Counted from the first letter of the stretch, positions 38,633 to 50,517 are shown. The stretch is DNA of 64,000 nt from Myxococcus sp046520405 (GCA_046520405.1 JBKGHI010000008.1:23009-87008); one strand, 5' to 3'. The notes: generated by a model from the sequence alone, not told the origin. Numbers and translations are program-made.

Positions 38633-40246
38633 TCAGGGCGTGCTGAAGAGGGAGCTGATTGTCTCAGCGTGGGCGCTGGGCAGCTTTTCAAACGAGGAGA
38701 ACGGTTCGCGCGTCACCTCGTAGTGAGGGCTGTCGATGGCCACTACCTTCATGAAGTAGATGGAACCGGGCGTGATGAACCCGGGGGGCATCCGCACGGT
38801 CGTCGTGGTGCTCGGCAGGTAGAATGTGCCGTGCGGCAGCAGGGCCTGGTAGTCGGGCCGGTAGCGCTGGACCTGCAGCCGGTAGGCGGTGGGGGCACCA
38901 TTCGCGGGGGGCTGCCAGGAGACGACGGGGCTGGAGTTGCCCACCACCCGTTGGGAGGTCGCGGGAATGCCGTCGATGGCCAGGTCACGCGGTGGCGTCA
39001 GCGGCGGGGTGATGGGGTTGGCGACCAGGTTCTCCAGGTAGTCGGAAACCAGGATGGAGCCGGAAAGAACCCGCGGTGCCCCACCCACGCCAGGCAGGAC
39101 CTCCGCGGTGCGGAACGAGTAGGAGGCGGTGCCGACCATTCGCCAGGTGGAAGGGTAGGGATTTCCGTACGACAGGTTCTGCGCCATGGTGAAGGAAGAG
39201 CCCTGCGGAAGGCTGAAATGGAACACCTCGCCCGAGTAGCCCACCCAACCTTCCTCGGGGCCGTGGGCTGACACATCAATGAAGAAGTAGGGGGAGCGCG
39301 GCGTCGCGTTGGGGTGAACGGCCGAGGCGAGGGGCGTGTACGTACCCAGGCGCCACTCCAGCGAAACGTTCGACATGGGGACGTCTTGCATGGCCCCGCT
39401 GATGGACAGGGGCGCCGTGCCGTCGGGGGTGTAGTCCAGCGCGGGCACTTCCATGCTCCGCACGATGGTGCTGGCTATCAGTGGTTGGCCAATGGGCAGG
39501 TACCCTTGGTTGACCCCTCCGAATTGATTCACATACAGCCTGTCTCCCTTCGCCGCCTCGAAGACAGGGGTGTGTCCCAGGAAGCTGTCGAACGAGGCGT
39601 TCTGGGTGTTCAGGCTTGTTTCGCCGGCAGGAATGGCGTCGAAGATGCTCGCCTCCCCATAGAAATCCACCTGTCCCGAGGTGAACTGCAGCCGCGAGCC
39701 AGATGGGAACGAGGTGCCGGAGTTCCATGGGGCCAGGTTCGTGAGGCTCAGGTCCAGCGGGATGGAGTTCTGCTCCGTGAAGACGGTGTCCTCCCGGCCC
39801 AGCATGTTCCGTCCAATCTCCACATGCCGCTCGTCCGTGAGAACGTAGGAGTAGGAGCCTGTCTTCAGGTAGTACTCACGCTCCGGGACGTTGAGGAACC
39901 GGTAGCCGCCTGCATACGGTGAGCCCGTGATACGCGTGAAGGTGCTGCCATTGCGGACGAGGATTTCGGGAGGGTTGGCCGACATGTCCTTGCCGCGGAC
40001 GGCGACACCCACCGCTGTGAAAAAACGCTCGGTGTTCGTGACGAACACCGTGCTGGTGCCCGTGGAGTCGTGTTCCTCCGCCTCAGCACCGTCTCCTGTT
40101 GGGGTGCCCTCCCCCGTGGAGTCGTTCTGGTCCACAGGGGCTAGACGTTCTTATGGGTCATGGGAGGTGTCGGCGCCATCTTCGGCGCATCCCGTCAAAA
40201 CGGCACACATCGAGACACACGCCAATCCAAGGCGATGCAGTCGCAT
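38633..40246 (-). CDS. Tandem lipoprotein paralogue C, interrupted by an in-frame stop
   Basis: Homology to paralogue B begins at ATG 40246 (MRLHRLGLACVSMCAVLTGC). Twelve codons after the lipobox Cys, a TAA at 40151-40153 stands in the same frame where B has CAA (Gln), so a single C-to-T change explains it. The frame then stays open from ERLAPVDQNDSTGEG to the stop at 38633, with the same domain order as B. As read, only the segment from GTG 40135 (500 residues, no signal peptide) could be made without readthrough. So it is either a recent pseudogene or a base error; the rest shows no decay. Confidence 0.78.
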
Positions 40247-40367
40247 GGGCTTCCCTTCTATTGAAAGTGAAGACAAGACGTTCCCTGGGGAAGGGTCGTC
40301 GGCTCAGGAGTTTGGGGAAGTCACCCGGGTCTCGCAAGTCATTGGAGACAGCCTGGGGAAGTGCTTT

Positions 40368-40383
40368 TCAAATGAAGGCTATC
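40368..40383 (-). promoter_or_regulatory. Shared upstream element, copy before paralogue C
   Basis: TCAAATGAAGGCTATC on the plus strand, 122 bp before the ATG at 40246. Near-identical copies precede paralogues A and B at similar distance. Confidence 0.55.
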
Positions 40384-40386
40384 TCG

Positions 40387-40417
40387 CCGCCAGGACTTCC
40401 GGGTGAAATCCTGGCGG
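40387..40417 (-). terminator. Hairpin after the lipoprotein gene at 40434
   Basis: CCGCCAGGA (40387-40395) pairs with TCCTGGCGG (40409-40417), 17 nt past the stop at 40434. The stem core CCGCCAGG is the same as in the hairpin at 38582, so the hairpin plus upstream element forms a repeated intergenic unit. Confidence 0.55.
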
Positions 40418-40433
40418 AAAGTGAATGTGTTGC

Positions 40434-41801
40434 TCAGCTGTCGTAGCCGGCGTTGCCCTCGAGCACGAGGACCTTGCTGCTCGCGGGATAGAACAGCACC
40501 ACCCACGTCTTGCTGTCAGTGCAGTTGTGGCAGGAGATTGGATACGTCGAGGTCCAGGCCTGGACCTCTCCGCCGCCCGCAAAGACATCCATCGCGGCCA
40601 GCAGCGCGCCGCCATCCCGCCACGGGCTGAAGAACAGCACCTGCGCCAGGTCCTCACGGCCGATGTAGCTGCCCTCGGACGGATACTGGAGCGCGGGGTA
40701 CTGCGCGCCGAGCTTCGCCATGATGGACTGAATCGTCTTCGGCTCGGTGGGGCACTCCGGGATGCTGTACGCGTCCACGGGCTCCAGGTGGTGCCAGCTC
40801 ATGCCCGTGGAGGTGGAGTTCCACTGGAGGCGCTCCGGCTCCAGGACCGTGGTGTCGATGTCCGTGAGCGCCAGGGGCGTGGTCGCGCCGCCCTCACAGA
40901 CGCCCGCGTACATGCAGCGAGACACCTGCCGGTAGGTGCCACAGGCGGAGAAGTCCGACGCGCCCTGCGGCTGCGAGGAGACGCACGCGTGCACGGACGG
41001 CAGGCAGGGCTGGCTCGGCCAGACCTCGTAGGCGTCCCCGGACGTGAGCGCCAGCTCACTGACACGCGCGACCAGCCGGGCCGTCTTCTGCGCCGTGTCG
41101 CCGCCCGTGAGCGAGGCGTTGAAGGTGAGCGGCTGGGTGTGCGGGTCAATGGCCTGGTAGACGGCGGGGTACTGCCAGTCGAGCAGGAACTGGCCCGCGC
41201 CCGCGGGGGTGACGGTCGGGATGCCGTCCGGCGCCGTCACCGTGAGGGCGTTCGCCGAGGCGCTCGCGTGCCCGCGGTAGACGAGGACGTCGTCGCCATT
41301 GCGCACCCAGACGGGGTTGACGTCCGTCTCCACGAAGATGCCGCTGGAGCCGCGGAAGTCGAAGAAGCGCGGCGCCACCACGATGCGCGCCGTGTACTGG
41401 TTCGGCGTGCCCGTGAAGGTGTTGACGGTGATGAACAGGGGCAGGCCGGAGAGCACCGTGTTCAGCTCGTGCCCTTCCTCCAGGACGACCTCGAAGCGGC
41501 GCTCGCTGATGATGGCTGCCGTGCCGAAGGCGTCGTCCGGGACGAAGCTGAACACGTGCTGCAGGTAGCGGTTCGCGGTGGCGCGAAGGACGAGCGCGCG
41601 CCTCCCGTTCCGGTTCTCGAAGGTGCCCAGCGTCTCGAAGCTCAGGTCGAGCGCGCCTTCGGATGCGTAGATGCGGGTGGGCGCGGTGACTTCGGCGGTG
41701 ACGACGCCCGTTTCGACCACCGGCTCGTCGACGACGGTGTCGGAACAGCCGGGCGCCGCGAACGCGGCGAGACATGCGACTGCAAGGCTTCGGAACTGCA
41801 T
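40434..41801 (-). CDS. Lipoprotein of unknown function
   Basis: 455 residues from ATG at 41801 (MQFRSLAVACLAAFAAPGC, lipobox Cys19), with GGAGG 9 nt upstream. The mature protein begins with Val/Thr-rich beta strands (VVETGVVTAEVTAPTRIYAS, ALDLSFETLGTFENR). It has a Cys-rich middle (PSQPCLPSVHACVSS, YRQVSRCMYAGVCEGG) and a C-terminal region with WRDGGALLAAMDVFAGGGEV and SCHNCTDSKTWVVLFYP. The Cys pairs suggest disulfides. No family recognised. It stands alone between two hairpins. Confidence 0.8.
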   Translation of the reverse strand: MQFRSLAVACLAAFAAPGCSDTVVDEPVVETGVVTAEVTAPTRIYASEGALDLSFETLGTFENRNGRRALVLRATANRYLQHVFSFVPDDAFGTAAIISERRFEVVLEEGHELNTVLSGLPLFITVNTFTGTPNQYTARIVVAPRFFDFRGSSGIFVETDVNPVWVRNGDDVLVYRGHASASANALTVTAPDGIPTVTPAGAGQFLLDWQYPAVYQAIDPHTQPLTFNASLTGGDTAQKTARLVARVSELALTSGDAYEVWPSQPCLPSVHACVSSQPQGASDFSACGTYRQVSRCMYAGVCEGGATTPLALTDIDTTVLEPERLQWNSTSTGMSWHHLEPVDAYSIPECPTEPKTIQSIMAKLGAQYPALQYPSEGSYIGREDLAQVLFFSPWRDGGALLAAMDVFAGGGEVQAWTSTYPISCHNCTDSKTWVVLFYPASSKVLVLEGNAGYDS

Positions 41802-41861
41802 GGGTGTATCCTCCAGGGTGAAAACCCGTGGATACCATCCCAGCATGACAGCCCTGTGAAA

Positions 41862-41884
41862 CCCGGCCCCCCGGAGGGACCGGG
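41862..41884 (-). terminator. Terminator of the beta-glucan operon
   Basis: CCCGG-C-CCC (41862-41870) pairs with GGG-A-CCGGG (41876-41884). In reading direction the stem is followed by TTTCACAG, giving a short T tract. It lies 19 nt past the last gene of the operon (stop at 41903). Confidence 0.6.
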
Positions 41885-41902
41885 CTCCACGTCAGGGCGG
41901 GC

Positions 41903-42544
41903 TCAGTCCGCGGTGAAGTACAGGTTGTCCAGCAGGAGCGTGTCCGCGGCCGCGCCCGGGCCGGCGATGAAGACGAACGGGGCCTGCACCGCGCTGAGCT
42001 GCACGCCGCCCGCGGCGAAGTCCGCCAGGGGGATGGCCAGGTGGTGCCACTGCCCGTCGTTCGTGTAACCGTATTGTGAGGCGGGGAGCTGGACGCTCTC
42101 GTCGTCGTTCATGCCAATGGACACGTTGGCGAAGCCCGGGTCGGCCGAGTTGAGGCTCACGTGCAGCGTCTTCCACCCGTCCAGGTTGCGCGGCGTGTTC
42201 CAGTGGACGCCGAAGCCCAGCCACGTCTTGCCCGCGTGGACCACCAGCTCGGCCTGCAGGCCCTCGACGCGCGTGGTGGAGGGCTCCAGGGTGAGGGTGC
42301 CTTCGTAGAGGTAGATATGCGTGTTGACGCCGTCCACCGCCACGTCCTCGGAGCGGCCTCCTTCATAGAGGCCCACGGCCAGCCGCCGCTGGCCCGCTTC
42401 ATACGGGAAGGGGCCGGGGAGCATCTCGTTGTCGGGCCCTGGGCCCGAGTCGGGCCGGTCGTACTGGCCCGTGTAGTCCGGCACGCCCGGGTCGGGGCGG
42501 CAGCCCGCCAGGAGCAGGAACACCGCGAGGCTCGCGCGCTTCAT
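41903..42544 (-). CDS. Lipoprotein with carbohydrate-binding-like beta-sandwich
   Basis: 213 residues. ATG at 42544 overlaps the previous stop (ATGA). Lipobox LLLAGC (Cys15). The mature domain (about 55-210) resembles jelly-roll carbohydrate-binding modules: LAVGLYEGGRSEDVAVDG, GLQAELVVHAGKTWLGFGVH, LDGWKTLHVSLNSADPGFAN, DGQWHHLAIPLADFA and a closing PFVFIAGPGAAADTLLLDNL. Last gene of the operon. A glucan-binding role is inferred from the fold and neighbours. Confidence 0.8.
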   Translation of the reverse strand: MKRASLAVFLLLAGCRPDPGVPDYTGQYDRPDSGPGPDNEMLPGPFPYEAGQRRLAVGLYEGGRSEDVAVDGVNTHIYLYEGTLTLEPSTTRVEGLQAELVVHAGKTWLGFGVHWNTPRNLDGWKTLHVSLNSADPGFANVSIGMNDDESVQLPASQYGYTNDGQWHHLAIPLADFAAGGVQLSAVQAPFVFIAGPGAAADTLLLDNLYFTAD

Positions 42545-43095
42545 GGCCGCACCGCCCGCTCCGTGCCATTGGCCGTCTGCATCAGCACCCAGCCGCCCTG
42601 CACCACGCCGCCCATCTCGACGATGCCCTTGTAGGCGGGCGTCGCCAAATCGTAGGCGTAGGTGCCGGTGGCGTCGTACGTCACCGCGTCCGGGAACAGG
42701 TCCAGCATGTTCTGGTACGCGCGGATGGCCTGCTGGCGGACCTGGGGAAGGACCTCCTGCGGGGCCTCGCCGTTCTGGTAGACGCCGAGCAGGTTGGTGC
42801 CCACGTAGAACTGGGCCTCGCCTCCCGGCTCCCGCGCGAGCACGGTGGCCCACGAATAGAACGCGGCCACGCTTCCGGCCTGGGCCTGGATGTCCCACTT
42901 CGTCTCCGCCCCCGGTGCGCTGAGGCGGAAGGGGTTGTTCGGGTCCTCCAACACGGACGTGTCGGGGTAGATGCCCACGTCCGCGCTGTAGAGCTGGAGC
43001 GTGAGGCCGTCCAGCGATTCGCCATACACGAAGCTGGCGGGGTCGTAGCAACCGGTGACAACCCCGGCGCAGGCCAGCAGGAGCCACGTCTTCAT
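42541..43095 (-). CDS. Lipoprotein of unknown function in the beta-glucan operon
   Basis: 184 residues from ATG at 43095. Lipobox GVVTGC (Cys16). The mature part has DGLTLQLYSADVGIYPDTSV, KWDIQAQAGSVAAFYSWATV, YVGTNLLGVYQNGEAPQE, a helix (VRQQAIRAYQNMLDLFPDAV) and YDLATPAYKGIVEMGGVVQG. No family recognised. It starts 10 nt after the glycosidase-barrel stop and overlaps the next gene by 4 bp, so it is co-translated with the carbohydrate-binding lipoprotein. Confidence 0.8.
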   Translation of the reverse strand: MKTWLLLACAGVVTGCYDPASFVYGESLDGLTLQLYSADVGIYPDTSVLEDPNNPFRLSAPGAETKWDIQAQAGSVAAFYSWATVLAREPGGEAQFYVGTNLLGVYQNGEAPQEVLPQVRQQAIRAYQNMLDLFPDAVTYDATGTYAYDLATPAYKGIVEMGGVVQGGWVLMQTANGTERAVRP

Positions 43096-43105
43096 ACGTC
43101 CTCCA

Positions 43106-46100
43106 CTAGAGAGACAGGATGGCATAGGCGCCCAATTCGAATTCACGGCCGTCGAGTCCTTCTTCAATGGCCATGGTGCTGAGGCCCTCCGAGTACTGGT
43201 CCAGCATGCGCACCAGGCCGCGCACGCCGAAGCGGGTCGTCACCGTGCCCAGCACCGGGCGCTTGAGGCCGTAGGACAAATCTCCACCGAGCTGAACGGG
43301 ATAGGTGAGGTTGAAGACGCGGTGGTAGTCGTACGGGCCCCAGTTGTTGAAGTGGAGCTGCGCCGTCAGCATCACCGTGTCCCACAGCGCGGACGCATCC
43401 ACGCCGAAGCGCCGCACCTGACGGTTGTCCTCGCCGGAGGACTGGTTGCTGCCGGCGAAGGCGGCGCCGAAGAGCTTCAGCCGCGGCATCGGGTTGGTCA
43501 CCACCCGCAGCGTGGCCTCCCATTCGTCCCGGGCGGCCGGCGCGTTGCCGAAGGCCACCATGCTGCCGTCCGCGAGGATGGCGATGCCCGCGTCCCGGGA
43601 CGTCGGCTGCCGCCGGTACACCAGGTCCAGCCCCGCCGCGAAGGGCGCGTCCTCGCGCATGTCGCGGTCCCACTGCCAGAACCAGGTGCCGGGCGTGGGG
43701 TCGAAGGTGAGGAGCAGCTCGGCGCCCAGCGTCTCGCGGTTGTCCAGGACGGTGAAGGCATCCACCAGCACGTTGCGCGGACGCACGCCGGCGAAGTACC
43801 GCCCCGTCTCCGCGTCGTACCCATCCTCGATGCGCGGGTTGGGCCCGATGAGGGGCTTCTGGTACAGCAGGTTGGGCGACACCTGGAACGCGCTGCCCAC
43901 CTGGATGACGGCGCCCGCCTGACCGCCGAAGTGGTTGCCACGGCCGCTCTCGCGCAGGCTCCAGCCCGTCAGCAGGATGCCCTGCTCCGGGCCGCCGTCC
44001 GCCACCAGGCCTCGGTAGGAGCCCTGGATGAACGTGCGCACCGCGCCCAGGTCGTAGGTGAGCCGCGCCTTGGCGCCCAGCGTGTCGAGCACGCGGATTT
44101 CGTCCCGCAGCACCTCGTAGCCGCTGTTGAGGTAGCTGGGGCCGTTCGTGGGTCGCGACCAGATGAACTCCTCGCCCACGCGCTGCGGCGCCGCGAGGAT
44201 GCCGCCCACCTCCAGCGCCATGGGCCCCTTCGACCAGTTGAGCCCCAGCGTGGACCTGCGCGCCACGCGCTCGCGGATGACGGAGGCGGTGAGCTGGGTG
44301 GCGCCCCGGGCGATGTCCTCCTGGTGCATCAGCGTCAGCGTCACCGGCCCCACGTTGCGGCGGTACTTGGCCACGATGGACGGGTTGGCGCCCCAGTAGA
44401 GCTCCGGGCCGACGGCAATCTTGAGGCCCTCCAGGTTGTTCTTGCCGGTGAAGACGACGCCGAAGGGCGCGTTGCCCTTGTAGATGTCCAGTGCGGGGCC
44501 GTAGTTCGCCTCGCGGTACAGGCCGAAGAAGTCGCCCTCCTCGCCCCAGTGGTAGTGGGCGGTGCGGTAGAAGCCCTCCAACTGGAAGTCCGCGCGGTCG
44601 AGCTTGAACTCCGCCTGGTACAGGGCGAGCCGGTCCAGGCCGAGCGGCTGTTGCTGCTGGCCGCCAGGGATGCCCCCGACGCCGGGCACCGGTGCCTGCC
44701 CGCCCACGGCCGGGTTGCCGGCCCCTCCCGGCGCGGAGGGGATGCCGCGGTTCTCGTAGAAGATGTTGTTGAGGCGGTTCTGCGCCACGTTGCCCACGAC
44801 GTTGAACGAGGCGCGGCCGTACACGCCGGAGGTGGGCTGGAGCGCCAGGTCGAAGAAGATGGACTCCGTGTGGTCCACGGACACCTGATTGGGCCGCACC
44901 GTGGCGATGCTGCCGCGCGACAGCGAGCTGTCCATCATCAGCCGCAGGTTGGAGACGCGCACCGCGCTCAGTTCATCCGCGCGGGCCAGGGCGATGGAGG
45001 ACTCGTAGCCGCGCGACATCTCCGTGGGGCGGATGGACGCGAAGTGCTCGCGGATGGTGTCCGGGTTGGTGGTGGGCGCGTACGGGTCCATGCGGAAGGC
45101 CGCCTGGAGGACGTAGTACGCGGTGCGCGGTTGGATGCGGGCGATGCCAGCTTCATCCTCTGGCCCCAGCGCGCAGATGCCGAACCACTCCTCGTTCATG
45201 TTGTTCTGGCCGGCCACGAAGTCGGACTCGTAGCCCCCGTTGGGCCAGGACGCGGTGGTGTCGTGGATGGAGAGGTTGGCCTCCTGGTTGTACTTCCACC
45301 AGCCGTCCACCCACTGGAACACGAAGCCGCCCAGCGCGTTCTGCGCGCGGCCCTGGCCGTAGGCCTGGGAGTAGATTTCCTCCCACTGCTTGCGCAGGTA
45401 TTCGGCCTGCGCCAGGTGGTCCTCGCGGCCCGCCTTGGCGTCGTACGCGTCTGCGCCGAACTCGGTGAACATGACGGGCTTGTTCAGCTTGCGCAGCACC
45501 TCGTCGAACAAGTCTCGCGCGGAGGGGCCGCGGTAGACGTTGGAGCCCAGGATGTCCAGCTCCGGCATCAGCCGCGCGATGAGGTCGATGTACTGGAGGT
45601 CACCGTTGGCGATGGAGACGGGGTGCAGCGTGTCGCGCTGCTTGATGAGCCGCACGGCCTCGCCCATCATCGAATAGAGGTGCTCGGCGCGGGCGGTGTC
45701 CTCCTGCCCGGGCAGCGCCTCGATTTCGAAGCTGGTCCAGTGCAGGCCGTAGTTGTTCTCGTTGCCCAGCATCCACATCAGCACGCCGGGCACGTCCCGG
45801 TACTTCTCCACCTTCTGCGCCAGGTCATTGAGCAGCGCCCGGCGGTGGTTGGGGTTGGAGTAGTCCGTGTTCGGCACCATGACGCCGTCCACGTTGGTGC
45901 CGTAGCGGCCCATCAGCGGGTTCACCACGGTGTAGATGCCGTAGTTCTTGTGGATGTACGTCACCCACTGCGGCGGGATGTCGTCGAACTGCCGGATGGC
46001 GTTGACGCCCATGTCGCGCAGCAGCGTCATCTCGCGGTGCAGCACCGCGCGGATGAAGTCCTCCTTCTGCGTCCACAGCGAGTACCGGTAGTTCTCGCCA

Positions 46101-46425
46101 ATGGGCGTGTAGCCCCAGTTCATGCCGAGGATGGGGAAGTCCCGGCCATTGACCTGGAGCTTGAAGCCGCGCTCGTCGCGGTGGACGCGGACGGCCTGGG
46201 CGCTGACGTTGACGGGAGGGGCCCTCACCACCGGCGCGTCCGACAGCGGCGGCGGTGTCTCCTGCGGCACGGGCTTGTCGGTGACCGGCTCGGCGGCGGT
46301 GGGTTCGGCGGGCTCGGGGCCCGCCACCGTGGGTGATTGGGCGGGAGGAACTGCCGTCTCCGGGCCGGAGGGCGGTGGCACCTGCGTCAGCGCGACCGCG
46401 AGGCTGGTGATGAGGGCGAGCGAAT

Positions 46426-46429
<4 letters not shown>
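43106..46429 (-). CDS. Clan GH-A glycosidase fused to a probable outer-membrane region
   Basis: 1107 residues; GTG at 46429 overlaps the GH1 stop (GTGA). Signal peptide about 1-16, a Pro/Glu/Thr linker to about 75, then a TIM-barrel glycosidase (about 88-450) of GH2-C-like or related GH-A type: acid/base Glu224 in MLGNENN and nucleophile Glu323 in MFTEFGADA. After a jelly-roll-like stretch (about 450-600), residues about 610-1107 consist of short amphipathic strands with Gly/aromatic turns (RLALYQAEFKLDRADFQLEG, RLTYDLGAVRTFIQGSYRGL, LTAQLHFNNWGPYDYHRVFN) and end FELGAYAILSL, like an outer-membrane beta-barrel. The enzyme would then be tethered at the outer membrane. Exact GH family not certain. 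An upstream ATG inside the GH1 gene is rejected. Confidence 0.82.
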
Positions 46430-47776
<1,347 letters not shown>

Positions 47777-47796
<20 letters not shown>

Positions 47797-48772
47797 TGTC
47801 AGAGGCTCCTTTCGAGGATTCGAGATGGCAGCGGACCGTGTGGCCCGCGGCGTGAACGTGAGAGGGGGGAAGGGTGTCTTGGCAGCGCGCGTCCGCGTGG
47901 GGGCAGCGGGGCGCGAAGGGGCAGCCGCCCACCGGCATGGGGCCCGTGGCGGGCTTCACCGGCAGCGGCGTGTTGAGGAAGTCCGCGCCATCCGGTACGG
48001 CGGACAGCAGCAGCCGGGTGTACGGGTGCCGGGGCGCGGCGAGCACGTCCGCCGTCCCGCCGGACTCCACGACGCTGCCCGCGTACAGCACCAGGACGCG
48101 GTCGGCCAGGTGGCGCGCGCTTGCCAGGTCATGGGTGATGAAGAGGATGCCGATGCCGCGCTCGCGCGTCAGGCCGCGCAGCAGTTGGAGCACACCCCGG
48201 CGCGTGGACACGTCCAGCATGGAGGTGGGCTCGTCCGCGATGATGACGTCCGGCTCCACGGCCAGCGCGCGCGCCACGGCCACGCGTTGCCGCTGGCCGC
48301 CGGACAGCTCATGCGGATAGCGCTGTGCCATCTGCTCCGCGGGTGTCAGGCCCACGGATTCCAGCAGGGCGTGGACGCGCTCCTTGAGCCCGGCGCGTGT
48401 GGCCCGGCCATGGCGCAGCAGCGGGCGCTCCAGGTGGTGGGCCACGGTGTGGACGGGGTTGAGCGAGGCGAAGGGGTCCTGAAAGACCATCTGCACGCGC
48501 CCCCGGTACGCGAGCGACGCGCCGCCACGCTCCAGGGTGAGCACGTCCTCGCCGCCCAGCCGGAGGACGCCGGCGTCCGGCGTGTCCAGCCGCGCCAGCA
48601 CCCGGGCCAGGGTGGACTTGCCGCTGCCGGACTCGCCCACCAGCGCGACGATTTCCCCGCGCTCCAGGGTGAAGGACACGCGGTTGAGCAGGGTGCGGCG
48701 TGAGCGGGAGAGGAAGCCGCCCACGGGCACCGTGCGCAGCAGCTCCGTGGCCTCCAGCAGTGGGGCGCTCAT
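47777..48772 (-). CDS. Opp/Dpp-type ABC ATPase (OppF/DppF-like)
   Basis: 331 residues from ATG at 48772, overlapping the previous stop (ATGA). Walker A VGESGSGKST, Q-loop MVFQDPFASLNP, signature LSGGQRQRVA, Walker B VIIADEPTSMLD, H-loop FITHDLAS. The C-terminal Cys-rich oligopeptide-transporter motif GCPFAPRCPHADARC is present, which with the closing HTVRCH is typical of OppD/F-type subunits. Second ATPase of the importer. A start at 49183 would lie inside the preceding gene. Confidence 0.92.
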
Positions 48773-50517
48773 CGTCCACCTCCCTGGGCGGCCGCCGGGG
48801 CCGCCGTGTGCTCCGAGGTCGCTCGCGGCACCTGCGCGTCCGCCGCGCTCAGGTGGGGGAAGGACGACAGCAGCAGGCGCGTGTACGGGTGGCGCGCGTC
48901 CGTGCGCAGGCGCTCGGCGGTGTCCACCTCCACCAGCTTGCCGCCCTGGAGCACGCCCACGCGGTTCGACAGCGCGAGCAGCAGCGGCAAATCGTGCGTG
49001 ATGAAGAGCACCGCGAAGCCCAGCCGCTGCTTCAGCTCCAGCACGCGCTGGAGCAGCTCCTTCTGCACCACGACGTCCAGCGCCGTGGTGGGCTCGTCCA
49101 TCACCACCAGCTTCGGCTCCAGGGCCAGCGCCAGGGCGATGCCCACGCGCTGCCGCATGCCGCCGGAGAGCTGGTGCGGCCACGCGTCCACCAACTGCGG
49201 CGCCAGCCCCACCATGGCCAGCAGCTCCCGCGCGCGCGCATGGGAGGCGGCGCGCGTGGTGCGTCCGTGGGCCGCGAGCGTGTCGTGGAACTGGTCCCCC
49301 AGCGTGAGCACCGGGTTGAGCGCGCTCATCGCGCTCTGGAACACCATGGACACCTGGCTCCAGCGGTACGCGCGCAGCGCGGTGTCATCCAGCGCCGTGA
49401 CGTCCGTGCCGTCCAGGATGATGCGTCCCTGGGTGATGCTGGCGGCCGGGGGCAGCAGGCGCAGCAGCGCGTAGCCCAGCGTGGACTTGCCGCTGCCGGA
49501 CTCTCCCGCCAGGCCGAACACCTCGCCCGGCGCGATGTCGAAGGACACCGAGTCCACCACCCGCGCGGGGCCGCGCTCCGTGGCGTACTCGATGCACACG
49601 TCGCGGATGCTCAGCAGGGCGCCAGTCGCCGGCGGCGCGTCCTCCGAGGAGGCCTTCGTCGAGCGCACCGCGGTGGTCGCCACCGGCGGCGCCTTCAAGG
49701 CCGGGTTGGTCACCTCGTCGATGGCGGAGCTGAGCAGCGTCAGCGAGAAGCCAACCAGCGCGATGCACAAACCGGTGGGCACGAAGACCCACCAGGAGCG
49801 CGTCAGCAGCGCCGCGTCGTTGCCGGCCCAGTAGAGGTTGGTGCCCCACGTCACCGCGCCCACGTCGCCCAGGCCGAGGAACTCCAGGCCCACCTGCGCG
49901 CCCACCGCGTACAGCGTGTTGCCGATGAACGACGAGCCCAGCAGCGACGCCATGTTGGGGAGCAGCTCCCGGACGACGATGCGCGAGCGGCTCTCTCCGG
50001 CCACCAGCGCGGCGGAGACGAAGTCCCGGTTGCGCAGCGCCATGGCCTCGGCGCGGAAGACGCGCGCGTTCCACGCCCAGCCGGCCAGCGACAGCACCAC
50101 CACCATGCGGAAGGGGCCGGAGGGCAGGTAGGCGCCCAGGACGATGGCCAGCGGCAGGCCGGGGATGACGAGGAAGACGTTGGTGGTGAGTGTCAGCACG
50201 TCATCCACGCGGCGGCCCAGGTACCCGGACGTCACGCCGATGAGCGCGCCCATGAGCGTGACGAGCGCGCCCACCGCGAAGCCAATGGCCAGCGTCTCGC
50301 GCGCGCCCACCACCGTCTGGGCCAGCACGTCCTGCCCCTGGCCGGTGGTGCCGAACCAGTGCGCGGAGGAGGGCGGCTGGTGGGGGCGGCCCACCAGCTC
50401 CGTGGGGTCCATCACCAGCCAGGGCCCGATGAGCGCCAGGGCGATGAAGCCCAGCAGGATGCTCCCGCCCACCGCGGCCTTGCGTTGGCGCAGCAGCCGT
50501 CGAAGAAGGTCACGCAT
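48769..50517 (-). CDS. Fused Opp/Dpp permease (DppC-like) and ATPase (DppD-like)
   Basis: 582 residues in one uninterrupted frame. Permease part about 1-275: an N-terminal helix (AAVGGSILLGFIALALIGPW), the DppC core and the EAA-type loop AALVAGESRSRIVVRELLPN. An Ala/Thr/Ser linker (about 275-300) leads to an ATPase about 300-545: Walker A AGESGSGKST, MVFQSAMSALNP, LSGGMRQRVGIAL, VVMDEPTTALD, FITHDLP. Normally these are two subunits. It overlaps the DppB-like gene by 8 bp. Confidence 0.9.
   Translation of the reverse strand: MRDLLRRLLRQRKAAVGGSILLGFIALALIGPWLVMDPTELVGRPHQPPSSAHWFGTTGQGQDVLAQTVVGARETLAIGFAVGALVTLMGALIGVTSGYLGRRVDDVLTLTTNVFLVIPGLPLAIVLGAYLPSGPFRMVVVLSLAGWAWNARVFRAEAMALRNRDFVSAALVAGESRSRIVVRELLPNMASLLGSSFIGNTLYAVGAQVGLEFLGLGDVGAVTWGTNLYWAGNDAALLTRSWWVFVPTGLCIALVGFSLTLLSSAIDEVTNPALKAPPVATTAVRSTKASSEDAPPATGALLSIRDVCIEYATERGPARVVDSVSFDIAPGEVFGLAGESGSGKSTLGYALLRLLPPAASITQGRIILDGTDVTALDDTALRAYRWSQVSMVFQSAMSALNPVLTLGDQFHDTLAAHGRTTRAASHARARELLAMVGLAPQLVDAWPHQLSGGMRQRVGIALALALEPKLVVMDEPTTALDVVVQKELLQRVLELKQRLGFAVLFITHDLPLLLALSNRVGVLQGGKLVEVDTAERLRTDARHPYTRLLLSSFPHLSAADAQVPRATSEHTAAPAAAQGGGR

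Noticed and set aside
43055..46336. A 1093-codon open frame on the plus strand opposite the glycosidase-barrel gene
   Set aside because: Its translation is Arg/Val/His-rich with no motif, a mirror of the high-GC minus-strand gene, whose frame carries catalytic glycosidase motifs.
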